NCBI GenBank assembly: GCA_942159475.1
Contig: OW804096.1
Span: 137,525,791 to 137,589,790, forward strand
Direction of reading: 5' to 3'
DNA: 64,000 nt
Source: Sthenelais limicola
Lineage: Eukaryota > Annelida > Polychaeta > Phyllodocida > Sigalionidae
This document shows, in pieces, positions 20,041 through 30,115 of the stretch. The number at the start of each line of letters is the position of its first letter. Position 1 is the stretch's first letter. Under the pieces are notes generated by a model. It did not search any database and was not told the origin of the DNA. It was given only the letters and a program-made list of their open reading frames with translations. The position numbers were made by a program, and so were the translations under genes.

Positions 20041-20823
20041 TCAGGTTACTTGGAGGAGCGGCCTAGGCGTCAAAGGCAAGCACCTGATCGATTAGGCTAT
20101 GAGTGAAAAAATTGGTTGAAAGGTGCAAGGATAAAAAATGACACAACGAGAAGTACTGGTTTAATAATGTCTTACACAAGCGTGGCGGGAGTGAAGTCAC
20201 TCTAGGTGTAGGAATTATTTTATAGGAAAACATCATAATTACTGTACGTGGTTCAGTAATTGAATTGATTTGGAAAAAGGAACCGACTGGTAGGGCATGT
20301 AGCCTCTCATTGTCCTGACACCTACTGGGAATGTGATTGGGCCGAAGCAATACACCCCACGGAAAGTAGGGAGAAACTGCTTGGTTCTCTTTTCTAATGA
20401 TATTGGTTGCTGTGAATAGAAGAGTGATGGACTTTGCTCGGGAGTCCAGGTCCCTGGTACTGTGTGTATGCTTGCTATAGGGAGCTGTGCAGGCAGCGGT
20501 ATCCAGGCCGTGTGTACTCTGGCGTGAACGGCTCAGCAACAGGTTCATGATGCTATATATAGAAGGAAGAAAGACCTCCGATTGGCGGAGGTGTCGCAAG
20601 ACTAGGTCACAAGAGCTGGCATGAGCCTGCGTCTGCAGAGTACGCTCGGGCAGTGAACACAACACACGTGTTTCACTATCCAGTTGTATGTGACTTGGTT
20701 TGCTTGGCTTATCCCCCCGATAAATCATTGTATTCCTAGATTATTGTTGAGTTGGTTGGCAGAGTTTGTATTTGTCTGTGTCCCTAACCTTGAATCTCCA
20801 TCTGGAGTTCTCAAGCAGATAGG
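20041..20823 (+). other. Untranslated spacer between pol and ORF3
   Basis: No coding potential on the sense strand. A 221-codon open frame on the opposite strand has no recognisable features and I consider it chance. A TATA-like CTATATATAG occurs near 20552. The spacer may hold a splice site or promoter for ORF3, but I cannot identify it. Confidence 0.4.
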
Positions 20824-23037
20824 ATGTCTGACAAGGAGGAGTCAGCCATGGACATTGAGTCGCCGCCGGGCGATAATCAGAAGATTGAGGCGGTGGTTGG
20901 TGATGAAGCAACTGCTAGCGGGAGTCAGTCCACAGCCGAAGACGCTGCGCCTGTGGTAATTGAGTCTCTCCCGCTAGAGGAGCCGCCTAGTGCTAGTTGG
21001 GCCGAGGAAATGGAGGCTGAGATACATGCAGACTATGAGAGGATTGAGAAGAAAAGATTGGAGTTGGAGAAGGCTAAGGAGCGCAAAGCTGCGGCTGAGT
21101 GGCAGATACCCAAGCTTAGGTCGCGGAGGAAAGTTAAGCCTCTCAAGGCTACTGTTTCTGCGTCCAAAGCCGCCGAGGCAGGGGATAGTGATGGCGAGGA
21201 GACTGTCACAGCCGCTTCCTTGCCTAAACCTAAGAAGGACAAAAAGTTGGATGTTAAGAAAGATAAGAAATCGGACGAGAAGACTGAAAAAAATACAGAC
21301 TCTGGTGCCGTGTCAGATAGTTCAAAATCTGACAGTGGTAAATCGAAAACGAAGAAGAAGGAATTTAGTTCGCCGAAGGGTGCGCCTAAGGATACCCGCA
21401 AGACCCGTGATAGGCAGAGGAATGCGAGCAGTAGTTCGCGAGGCTCCTCCGTGGATGGTGGTGACCAGGCGCGTGCCAGTCACACAGGTGGTCCCGGCCT
21501 AAATAGGTGGAGGATGTGGGTCAAGGCTTTGGCAAAGCCGGGTTGGAAGGGTGCGGCGAAGAAGCTGACTGACAGCTCTATTCCCGTGCGAAACCAAGCT
21601 CGTTGGTGGTTGAAGGATAGACTTGAGGGAATTGAGTTGACTCCAACCAATATGGCTAACATTGTTCCCAAGAAAAATGATGGAGTTACCACTGCTCCTG
21701 AATCGGATGATGAGGATGAAGTGTTGGGAGATTATTGGACAGAAGCTCCAATAATGCCCCGGTACGAGGACAAATTTCATTATTTGAAATCTCGTACTGG
21801 GAAAGCTGATGGACATCAGCAGATTATCGACTTGGTGATGGATAAGTTGAATGGCGCCCCCTTGCTATGGAAACCAGGGTACAGGTGTCCATTCACTTGG
21901 TGTCGTTATTTGGGCGAGGAAATTAATCCTTCTGGGATTAAAATCTATCGCACAAAAGCACGATTTTATCGACATTTGTGTGAGGAGCACTGCCCGGCTG
22001 TGCAACTCCTTACTTGCCCACATGCACATTCGTGTGGAGTGAGATTGGACAGACGTTCTGACTTAGTCAAACATTTGATGAAGGGCCCTAGTGGACATAG
22101 AAATGGACCTGAAAGATCTCGAGAGTGGACATCTAGCTACAGAGTGGTTGAACAAGAAGCAGCTAACCTCGGCTGTGTGAGATTCTCGCGGATGGGCAGA
22201 TACGATCTTGATCGTGTAATGACCATCGGCCGTCATCGAGCTCTAGTCGAAGCCCGGCATAGTGCTACTGAGGCTAGGAGAACTGTGAATAAAAATTTCG
22301 CTGATGCTCCTTTGCCTACTAAGAATGTTTGGACTGCTAAAGGCCCCTCTCAGGCGACTATTGCTGCCATGTTGACTGGTGCTCGCCCGAAGGATTCGTC
22401 AACTGTAGCTGCATTGAATATGCCTGCGGCTGCTGCTGGTGCTGCTGGTGATCAAGCAACTGATAGGCGGGTAGTTGCTCAGGTGGAGATACCTGTCAAT
22501 GTGGTGAATGCAAATGAGGAAAGTGCTCGGCCGATTGCTTCTGCTTCTGTGCTTCCTTATTTGCCTACAGATGAGACTTTGTTTACCGCCGCCACAGATG
22601 TTGATAGAACCTTGTCCGATGCTACGATTGGTATCAACCAAGCTGTCACTAGGTCGTTGGATGCTGTGAAGCTAGCTGTGCAAGTTACTTTAGCCCCTAT
22701 GATCGATATAAGTGAGGTGAGAGCAGCTGCAGCAGAGATTCCGGCTATGCGCGCTAGGATTGTTGATCTAACCAGGCAGTTGGATTATTATAAGCGGGAG
22801 GACCATCTTTCTAGGGAGACCATACTAGATTTGAGGTGTCAGCTCTCTGCTTATGAGTCTGGTGAACCGGAGATGAAAAGAACGAAAACTGAGAAGAAGG
22901 AGGAAGCGGCTGATTCTGATGTGGTAAGGAAGTCAGATCTGGAGAAGATCATGTCAGATTTGTTGCAGCAACATGCCGCTTCTCTGGCGAAATTGCCTGC
23001 TTCCCCCACAGAGGAAGCAGACACAACCGCCTGCTGA
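20824..23037 (+). CDS. Gypsy ORF3: coiled-coil and C2H2-like zinc-finger accessory protein
   Basis: ATG 20824, 737 codons without a break, 0.8 kb after pol. Residues 1-230 are acidic then strongly Lys/Ser-rich (KKDKKLDVKKDKKSDEK), with KPGWKGAAKKLTDSS near 245. Residues about 354-392 form a finger: RCPFTWC, a long loop with NPSGIKIYRTKARFYRH, then CEEH. Residues about 398-430 form a second: CPHAHSC ... SDLVKH. The C-terminal 100 residues are heptad-like (DLTRQLDYYKRE). It is not gag, pol or env. A related zinc-finger block occurs at 32.1 kb. The intact frame contrasts with the broken gag-pol. A nucleic-acid-binding or chromatin role is plausible, not shown. Confidence 0.8.
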   Translation: MSDKEESAMDIESPPGDNQKIEAVVGDEATASGSQSTAEDAAPVVIESLPLEEPPSASWAEEMEAEIHADYERIEKKRLELEKAKERKAAAEWQIPKLRSRRKVKPLKATVSASKAAEAGDSDGEETVTAASLPKPKKDKKLDVKKDKKSDEKTEKNTDSGAVSDSSKSDSGKSKTKKKEFSSPKGAPKDTRKTRDRQRNASSSSRGSSVDGGDQARASHTGGPGLNRWRMWVKALAKPGWKGAAKKLTDSSIPVRNQARWWLKDRLEGIELTPTNMANIVPKKNDGVTTAPESDDEDEVLGDYWTEAPIMPRYEDKFHYLKSRTGKADGHQQIIDLVMDKLNGAPLLWKPGYRCPFTWCRYLGEEINPSGIKIYRTKARFYRHLCEEHCPAVQLLTCPHAHSCGVRLDRRSDLVKHLMKGPSGHRNGPERSREWTSSYRVVEQEAANLGCVRFSRMGRYDLDRVMTIGRHRALVEARHSATEARRTVNKNFADAPLPTKNVWTAKGPSQATIAAMLTGARPKDSSTVAALNMPAAAAGAAGDQATDRRVVAQVEIPVNVVNANEESARPIASASVLPYLPTDETLFTAATDVDRTLSDATIGINQAVTRSLDAVKLAVQVTLAPMIDISEVRAAAAEIPAMRARIVDLTRQLDYYKREDHLSRETILDLRCQLSAYESGEPEMKRTKTEKKEEAADSDVVRKSDLEKIMSDLLQQHAASLAKLPASPTEEADTTAC

Positions 23038-23989
23038 GGGGGTGGTGAAAGTGTCGCCTCGGCCGCAGCGAGTTGTCACGCAACCTCACCCGCCTCTACA
23101 GAAATTGACTTTACAGAGAGTGTCAACAGCTCCGGCTGTGACTCCTGTTAAACCCATTATTGTTAAGGAGATTTTGGAAGGACCTTGTGGTGACAGTTGG
23201 AAGTCTGTGATGAATCCATCTATTGATTTGGTTTCTCCGCAACGTTGTGATGCCAGGTGGAGTCAGACTACTGTACAGTTGCCTGCTCAATCGCCATTGC
23301 AACAACAGATGTTGCAACAGTCTCTACAACAGGAACAGCATTTGCAGCAGCAGCATTTGCAGCAGCAGCAGTTGCAGCAGCAACAGTTGCAGCAACAACG
23401 GCAGTTGCAGCAAACTTTGCAACAACAGCAAAGCCAGCATTTGCAACAGACGCAATTGTCCTTGCCTCCGTTTAGTCCATATCTAATGCAGGGATTTGCG
23501 CCTCTGACCCAGTTCGGTGGAGTGCAGCGGCAGTTAGGGGAAAACCCATCTATACAGGGCTCTCCCGCGCGTGTACATGGTCAGTCAGCCGCTGGTATTT
23601 TGGATGCGAGTGGCGCTCCCATCGCTCCGCCAGGATTTGTTGGTGTTACTCCCATGGGTGCTGGGGAGAAGGGGTCAGTTCCACTGTCAACCGTGACTCC
23701 TCTTTTCTCCTCCCCTGTGAGAAAGATTGGCGATATGATTGCTAGAGCAATGACTTTTGGTTCGGGGGAAGACCAACCCACACCGACCAAGGAAGGTGTA
23801 TTTGAAACGCAGTCAGACCCGGGTACCATCTCTGTTGGTAACGAGAAGCAGGATATTTCTGGTTCTCCCCATGGTAGCGATACCTGGGAACGAGGTGTTG
23901 AGGAAGAGGATAAGAATATGGAAATTGATCCTGCATATGAGGAAGAACTGCTGAAGGGAGACCCTGATGACGCATACCCGACGGCCTAA
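22973..23989 (+). CDS. ORF3 extension or ORF4: Gln-rich low-complexity protein
   Basis: This frame overlaps the ORF3 end in another frame and is open for 338 codons. It may be the continuation of ORF3 after one indel near 23020, or a separate overlapping ORF. It contains a poly-Gln/Leu tract (units of LQQQ) at about 23290-23450, Pro/Gly-rich middle parts, and an acidic C-terminus. The Gln tract also gives long open frames in the other two frames, so open-frame length alone is weak evidence. The sense frame continues well past the tract, which favours it. Confidence 0.55.
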   Translation: MPLLWRNCLLPPQRKQTQPPAEGVVKVSPRPQRVVTQPHPPLQKLTLQRVSTAPAVTPVKPIIVKEILEGPCGDSWKSVMNPSIDLVSPQRCDARWSQTTVQLPAQSPLQQQMLQQSLQQEQHLQQQHLQQQQLQQQQLQQQRQLQQTLQQQQSQHLQQTQLSLPPFSPYLMQGFAPLTQFGGVQRQLGENPSIQGSPARVHGQSAAGILDASGAPIAPPGFVGVTPMGAGEKGSVPLSTVTPLFSSPVRKIGDMIARAMTFGSGEDQPTPTKEGVFETQSDPGTISVGNEKQDISGSPHGSDTWERGVEEEDKNMEIDPAYEEELLKGDPDDAYPTA

Positions 23990-24581
23990 ATGTTCGCCTT
24001 GAAAATTGTTTTTGAGGTTTGTTGTTTATTTGGATATTTGAGATGTAATGGACTCGAGCCGGATGCGGAAGTGGACAGCCCAGCTGAGATGACCAGACTT
24101 GACAGACTTGACCCGGGATGACCTTTACTACCAGTCACCTTGGTCGGGATGTAACCAGCTTGGACATTGGATTTTACCTTGAACTCCGGCAAAAGACTAT
24201 TATCGAGACCTACCTACTTGTGCCTCAAACTGACTGAACTAGGATGTTACCGGACATTTGTGCTACGTTTACCAACCTGCGGACAATACCTTGCGATTGG
24301 AAACACTGTGAATACTTTATATACGGACTAAACTTTCTAATGGACTGGAGTAGATACATCTTCACACTGCGGTAGAATTCCTTGTGTGTTTTTACTTCAG
24401 CATTGTTTGTGTATTCTACAAGCCGGTATGGATTCCTATGTTATCATATTTTTACTCTGTGGTGATTTTTATATTGTTTGAGTGTCAAATGTACCTACTA
24501 TTGTTGCTTATGTTAAACTTACTTGTAAACCTTATGGTATAGACTCTTGCGTAAGATCTAAAGCGGTTGTGCCCTCCTTAC
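23990..24581 (+). other. 3' untranslated region of the gypsy element
   Basis: No coding potential. Contains a GC-balanced stretch 24040-24250 that differs in composition from the host. It leads to the polypurine tract. Confidence 0.5.
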
Positions 24582-24597
24582 AAAAAAGGGGGAGGGG
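24582..24597 (+). other. Polypurine tract
   Basis: AAAAAAGGGGGAGGGG, three bases before the 3' LTR. This is the usual site of plus-strand DNA priming in LTR retrotransposons. Confidence 0.85.
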
Positions 24598-24600
24598 CAT

Positions 24601-25023
24601 TGTGGTGCGCGGCTCTGGATTGGCATTTGCTAAACCAGAGCCTGTGCTACGCGGCTGTCTTACCAGTCCCGCAAGTAAGCGTGTAGTAGCCGTGCTGGTC
24701 GCGGCTGTGGTGGGTTCGACCGATAGAGGTTGTTGTATTTCGGTGGTCTACATTTTAACTTTTTTATTGCTGTGTGATACTGCTTATTCTATATATTTAC
24801 TGTCATTCCTTTCTTATACACCCATTGTGTATGCACACTTATATGATGATCATTCGATATGATGTATTGTTATGTTTGTTGTTCTCGTGAGAGCAGCCCG
24901 GGTGTGGAAAGCAGAATATTAAATAGAGAAGCTGGCGAGGTCCATTAGATCCTGTTGTTGTCGTTGTCTTTATTCGATAGATTAAGTCTCATAGTCGCTT
25001 AAGCAAGTCGATCGGACACTACA
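24601..25023 (+). repeat. 3' LTR
   Basis: 423 bp, begins TGTGGTGCGC and ends GGACACTACA, followed by the target copy CATG at 25024-25027. Differs from the 5' LTR at about 13 positions, several of them C/T or A/G changes and a triplet near 25004. Confidence 0.95.
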
Positions 25024-25376
25024 CATGTAACCATTGCTTGCTTCATCGATTTTTCTAAAGCATTTAACTCAGTTGTGCACAGTATACTAAAACATAGGAG
25101 ACGACTGCATATTCTGCAGGCGGGCCACCGTCTGGCGCAAATTCCAGGATTCCTAGATCTATGCGACATTAACACCAGAAATTTCGCATTGGGTAGAAAA
25201 ACACTCAAACAGAAAACCCCAAAATCCGAGCAAATCCGGAAATCCATTATATTTAGAATCCCGTTCTCCTGGAACGCACTCCAGACGGAGGCCCATAGAG
25301 TAAATGACACGTCAATATTCAAACTAAGAGCAAAAACAATGTATATCTGGAACGATAACAATTTTATTGATTGACT
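25024..25376 (+). pseudogene. LINE RT continuation after the LTR insertion, internally deleted
   Basis: Motif A, CFIDFSKAFNSVVH, resumes the RT left at 12982. Around 25100 the frame passes directly into the ORF2 C-terminal tail: RIPFSWNALQTEAHRV, an FKLRAK helix and the stop at 25372-25374. The palm motif C (YADD) and thumb are therefore deleted, by several hundred codons. Together with 9677-12982 this makes a NADAR-ORF1, SGNH, RT element whose polymerase is defective. Confidence 0.75.
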
Positions 25377-25610
25377 TTTAACAAATTCAACACCACTGTA
25401 TAAAGCTTTATAGGAAAGGTTCTAAAACTGTGATCTAGAGAGTGCACAAAGTAAATGATATACAACTGTACGCCGTCACCCATTAAATTAAAACACTGTA
25501 AGAAAAACTGATACTGTCCAATAACAGTGGGCCGCCTCCAGTCATTGACGGTCGCGGTATTGTTCACTGTTATACAACTGTAAGCCAAGAGAAGACCGGC
25601 AAACCTCCTA
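25377..25610 (+). other. Spacer between LINE copies
   Basis: Non-coding; probably 3' UTR of the previous LINE. No poly-A end is obvious. Confidence 0.3.
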
Positions 25611-26697
25611 CCCAGCAGGAGAAATGTCTTCAAAGAATACACTAATAGAAAAATTAAAAGAGTGTGGTATCTCGGATCAATCAACTAAATGGTTCTACTC
25701 TTATCTGGATAACCGGAAGCAATTAGTAAAGAATGGGGAGTTTTCCTCGCTTCTAAGAGGTATTAATTACGGAGTTCCACAGGGTTCTGTCCTAGGGCCA
25801 GTCCTCTAGCTAATTTATGTAAACGACTTGAAACATCTAGACATGAATGTTAAATTTTTGCAATATGCAGATGATACGGTGTTTTATTATAGTGCTGAGA
25901 ATATTGTTGATTGTGTGTGTATAATGAACGCGGATCTAAATAAATTCTGTACCTGGAGCAAATCCAATAACCTCATAGTCAATACCAAAAAGACGAAATG
26001 TATGGCCATTGGCTCGAAGAGAAAAATAGATAACTGTGTACTAGATATCCGTATGGGTCAAGAACCAATTGATCAAGTGAAGAAATATGTTTACCTGGGT
26101 CTAACAATAGATCAATGTCTAGGTATGGTACCACAATACAATAGCTTAATAAGCCAACTATATTCTAAGATCTTTGTCTTCAGGAAAATCAGGCACAATC
26201 TAACAGCATCTGCTGCCATAGTAATTGCGAAATCCAAACTTCTATCAATATTTGATTATAGCCTCTTTTCTCGTACCCCGCTAACCGGTGCTCAAATGTC
26301 TAAATTACAAAAAATCCAAAATAAAATTATCAGGATAGCTCTAGACAGAAATTACCGTATTAACAACAGAGACCTACTGATACGTGCCAAGGTTATGGGT
26401 ATAGCGAGATAACAAGCGAGATTATGTTTTAATATTTGTAAAATTGCACACGAGGATGTGTATATAAAGAACAAAGCTGTTGTACCTACACGGCCGACCA
26501 GACAAGCCAATGCTCCCACACTACCTGTAACGCGCATGCGAACCACTAGGGACCAGAAATGTCTTACGGAACGCAAAGCTAAACTATGGAATGATCTCCC
26601 TCAAAACCTTCGTAGCATAGAGGACCCTCTTTCATTCAAAGTAAAGTTGAAATATTTCCTACTTGGCCGTCAGAATGAAATAGTAGTTGAGTGATTA
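25611..26697 (+). pseudogene. LINE ORF2 reverse transcriptase, second copy
   Basis: Begins after motif A with NTLIEKLKECGI, then NYGVPQGSVLGPVL and a TAG at 25807-25809, YADDTVFYYSAE (motif C, intact), KKYVYLGLTIDQ (motif E region), a 194-codon thumb ending 26412, then a shifted frame ending with KLWNDLPQNLRSIEDPLSFK and the stop at 26692-26694. Only the stop in the RT core and one frameshift near 26410 break it. This is a 5'-truncated copy that lacks the endonuclease and motif A. Confidence 0.85.
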
Positions 26698-27284
26698 TAC
26701 CTGGTTCCCTTATCTGATGTCACTCTGTATACCCGAATTGCTGTACTTGCCACCCTGTATATACATGAGCTGTAGATTGTTACCCTGCGATGAAAACTGT
26801 TGTATGCCAGACGCGTTAAGTATTCCCTCCGATGTACAAATTGAGAAAATGTCCCCCCTTGGGCTCTTCTGATCTATTATCTAGTGTATAATGCATATAC
26901 CAGATTTATTACTGTACAAGATTGTTGTATATTACCATGATTGTTCAGAGTCAAATCCCTCATCACGACTGCTGAATTGTATAACTCATTAGACAGTATG
27001 TAACCACCTCATATCACCCCATTACATCTCATCTCATTAACCTAACCTTGTTATCACCCAATGTATAGATATATATTAGAGACTTATAGTCAAATGTAAA
27101 TGTAATTTAATCTGATCTAGGAAACTTATATTTTTGTAAAATAATGAAAGGTAACCAAAGTAACACTGCACCGATGTATATAACTGTATGTAGTATGCTT
27201 AGCTCCCTACGAAAATCACCTTCGCAGTGAGAGCAGCTGGGCACCACTGAATAAAAGCTTTTGAAAAAAACAAAAAACCTACAT
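26698..27284 (+). other. LINE 3' UTR ending in A-rich tail
   Basis: No coding sequence. Near 27210 the phrase CTACGAAAATCAC occurs; a similar one lies at 48255. AATAAA at 27250-27255 precedes an A-rich end at 27264-27278. Confidence 0.5.
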
Positions 27285-28043
27285 CTTATTTGCAGACGAT
27301 GCTGTTATAACAGTAGTAGCGAAAGGTGAGAAAACTAGAGACAAAAGCTCAAAATGTGATTGATATCTATAACAACTGGTGTAAACTAAATGGCCTGGTA
27401 ATAAATAAAAAGAAAACGAAATACCACGTATTTAGTAAAAGTAGGTCTGAATTGAACATTATGTATATGTGAAAATGATGTCTTAGAATGAGTACATATT
27501 TTCAAATATCTAGGTGTATCGATTGATGACAAACTAAGTATGAACATACAAGCACATAATATGGTTGCTAGGGCTAAATGGACTCTTAACAAATTAACAA
27601 GAGACAAAAGTATCTGAATGGTGATCTCTCTTGGTTTTTGTGCAAAACATATGTACTCCCTTTAGTGGAATATGCTAGTCCAATAATTAAGAACTGCAAA
27701 GTAGGGGCAAAGAAAAAAATGCAAAAGATAATTTTTCAGGCATTGCGATTAGCTTTTGGATGGGATTTATCTAAAAAGGAATTGTTACTTAAGGGGAGGA
27801 CAAGACACAGACTGCAAGGTCTGCGAGTCTAGGCAGATGTTCGAGTTGTCCTATGCCAGGAATACTAGGGGCCACAACAACAAAATTCAAGTCCAACATG
27901 CCTTTGGGCACCGCTCACGCTTCTTTGCGATAAGAGTGACACCTGCCTGGAACCAGCTAAGCCAGTTAGCCGTCAACTCCTCAACAGTACTACAGTTTAA
28001 AATAAATCACTCCTATACATCCACTAAATTCTATACCGCCTAA
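27285..28043 (+). pseudogene. LINE ORF2 fragment (motif C to C-terminus)
   Basis: Starts with LFADDAVITVVAKGEK, a motif C in which the usual Y is F. Many stops follow in 27350-27610. The 27638-27832 frame holds YVLPLVEYASPI (thumb), and 27756-28043 holds CKVCESRQMFELSYARNTRGH, RFFAIRVTPAWNQLS and a C-terminal helix. The last part matches the tail at 54.8-55.1 kb, so the two belong to one LINE family. Confidence 0.75.
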
Positions 28044-28394
28044 ACTAATTAATACGCGAAACCCAGAGGACCCCCCAGAGGCAACCCCAGAGGGTCTACC
28101 AGAGGGGAGAGTGGTTATTACCAGAGAAACTCGTCCCCCAGATATCAACGGATACAATGAACTTTGATGACAATGAAACTGAGCCAGAAATAAACAAAGC
28201 CATGAAATTCGAAATGAGTCTCACTATGTAAAATTTACCAAAGGTAAGCTACAAACTACTTGAGTTCTAATGTTACTTCTATGGAAAAAAACACTCCCAA
28301 ATTGAAAGTCCTACAAAAAGGCGATATAGTAAATCTCTCTAGCAGAACCCTCAATAAAGATGAAACAAATCTAATCTCAAAGGGAGTAAAATTC

Positions 28395-28730
28395 TGTCCA
28401 ACTTTTTGCTGATGATGCCGTGATAACAGTGATAGGATCTGATGGAGAAGAATTAGAAAGAAAAGGACAGAATGTGATTAATCATTATAATGACTGATGT
28501 AAACTAAAAAAGTTTGGTGTTGAATAAAAAGAAAACAAAATATTAAATATTTAGTATTGGTTGAGCGGTTATAAAGGTAGTTCTTTAATGGGAGGATGAT
28601 ATACTCGAAAAAGTTCCTTTATTTATTTTATATAACTAGGAATGTCAATTGACGATCAGTTAACTATGAACATCTAGGAGGAGATGATGAAAAGAGTTAA
28701 CTAGGCATTGTCAGGTTTCATAGAAAAAGA
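28395..28730 (+). pseudogene. LINE RT motif C fragment
   Basis: QLFADDAVITVIGSDGEELE repeats the motif C region of the previous copy (FADDAVIT), so it is a second, more decayed copy of the same family. It then reads LGMSIDDQLTMNI, the motif E-like segment. Stops interrupt it. It ends near 28730, where an ORF1-type sequence begins. The interval 28046-28394 is non-coding with Pro/Glu-rich simple sequence at 28060-28110. Confidence 0.6.
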
Positions 28731-28734
28731 AAAA

Positions 28735-29371
28735 CGCCAAGATCCCTAAACTATGGATAAACAAAGATGTACCTGATCGGATACAAAGACAGAGCAGCAC
28801 CATCAGGAAATGTGCCAAAGCTCTAAAAGTGCTTGATGCAGCCAACGCCCCGACACAAGGTTGACCTCATTAGTTTATTAGGTAAACAATATGGGGTCTA
28901 TGACCTAGAAGCACTGCCAAGTGGAGCTAGGCCCTATCAAATTTCTACTCACGTAAGTTCTGGTTTAATAATGTGGAATACAGCTCGGTTGAACAAGCTT
29001 TTCAACACACAAAAGGTATGTCAAACAATACACCAAAAAATATGAAACTGGCAGACAACATTATGCACCTAGATAAGCCATACAACATCAAGCGCAAGTC
29101 AAGCGAGATAACTCCAGACACCAAATGGTCTGAAGATGAGAGGGCTTTATTAAAGGAGATAGCATGGCGCAAATTTCACCAACATGAGGCTTTAAAAGCT
29201 AAACTAGTTACTTCTCCATATGACAACTTCTATGAAATGACCGCTGACCAAACATGGGGTACTGGTTACCGTCTGAACGATCAAGCCTTTGACCCGGTGA
29301 CCCATATGACCGGCAAAAATCAGTTCGGGGTTATCCTATCTGAGCTTAAGAAACATCTTGCTGACCAATAA
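28735..29371 (+). pseudogene. ORF1 C-terminal domain and NADAR (copy d)
   Basis: Begins with LWINKDVPDRIQRQ and IRKCAKALK, the same block as WINKDLGEDARRK at 32.6 kb. After stops and a frame change near 28928, NADAR is open from 28931 to 29371: ALSNFYSRKFWF, EYSSVEQAFQHTKG, ALLKEIAWRKFHQHEAL, TWGTGY (a WG-x-G block) and KNQFGVILSELKKHL. All four main NADAR blocks are present in one frame of 146 codons, so this is the most intact domain after copy c. The downstream SGNH frame starts 73 bases later. Confidence 0.75.
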
Positions 29372-29444
29372 CTATTTATTATCCATTTACATGATCTGCT
29401 ATCAGTACAATACACCAAATATTCAATAGACACCAACTAAAACG

Positions 29445-30115
29445 ATGCCACCACAGCCTATCATGATTATTGGTGACTCATGTGTGCGCTTCCTCCAACC
29501 CTACCTCACACACCAGCAGTATTGTGGGACCATAGTATGTTCTTACTCAGGTGCTTCATTTAAGCTATCCGCCCATATGGCAGCGGATGATATATTGGCA
29601 TTGAAACCTACAACTATCTACCTCAGGGCTCTGTGACCGTTGTACGGTCACAATGAAAGAAGATGGAATAGTCAGAGTAGCGCACCAATCTATACTTCAA
29701 GCATCAATCAGGTATGCAAGTGATATGGACTGCACCCAGAATCAAGTAGAGCACATCATCTACCCGTTCACCACCAGGATAGTGTTCTGTACCCTTACGG
29801 GTATGGACCTATCCTGGTATAATACCCACAATCCTGCAGCCCGTGAAGCAGCCCAGTCTCAAATAGACAACACAATCGTACAAGTTAACTGCAATATAGT
29901 GGCAAAAAACGAGAGAAACTCACGAGAGAAACTCACGAGAGAAACTCACGAGAGAAACTCCCTCGCAACCCCCCCACTCCATGATTATGTGCACCATAAT
30001 TGTTGTCAATCTAAACCAAACCATTACTGGAAACTAGCGGACGATGGTTGCCACTTAACAGAGACTGGTCTTGATATGGGCAAAGCAGATAGCAAAACAC
30101 ATTGTACAAATAGAC
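29445..30115 (+). pseudogene. SGNH hydrolase domain after NADAR copy d
   Basis: ATG 29445 gives IMIIGDSCVRFLQPYL with the canonical GDS nucleophile block, then YSGASF, as in YSGAGL of the 11.7 kb copy. A stop at 29634-29636 and a frame change interrupt the middle. The C-terminal part reads ADDGCHLTETGLD, the Asp-x-x-His-like block V (here DGCHL), near 30045-30075, then in another frame WAKQIAKH, equivalent to YWAKQI at 12.2 kb. A 13-bp array at 29910-29962 is inserted before block V. Both SGNH copies therefore lie directly after NADAR. Confidence 0.65.
29910..29964 (+). repeat. 13-bp minisatellite in the SGNH relic
   Basis: About four tandem copies of GAGAGAAACTCAC. It is translated in the open frame as REKLTRETHERNS-like residues, absent from the 12 kb copy. 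It probably arose by local slippage. Confidence 0.85.

Larger units (their letters stand above)
12983..25023 (+). mobile_element. Full-length Ty3/gypsy LTR retrotransposon with extra ORF3
   Basis: A 12,041-bp element with LTRs 12983-13405 and 24601-25023, each 423 bp, ending TGTAGTG/TGTGGTG and CACTACA. CATG duplications lie at 12979-12982 and 25024-25027. I counted about 13 differences between the LTRs, roughly 97% identity. Inside are a tRNA-His-type primer site, gag, protease, truncated RT, RNase H, integrase with GPY/F module, an added ORF3 and a polypurine tract. The order PR-RT-RH-IN and the GPY/F module place it in Ty3/gypsy. It is inserted within a LINE RT gene and carries a later 661-bp insertion in integrase. 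It is not autonomous: the RT core is deleted. Confidence 0.95.

Noticed and set aside
20063..20728. 221-codon minus-strand open frame in the gypsy spacer
   Set aside because: No domain, no start context, composition like its non-coding surroundings; it is antisense to a spacer.
23257..23486. Open frames in all three phases across the CAG/TTG tract
   Set aside because: Triplet repeats without stops open every frame; only the frame continuous with downstream coding was kept.
27205..27225. Shared LINE end motif CTACGAAAATCAC at 27.2 and 48.26 kb
   Set aside because: Match is only about 13 bases and could be chance; not enough for a family call.
29910..29964. CRISPR-like repeat array
   Set aside because: Units are contiguous 13-bp copies with no spacers; a minisatellite.
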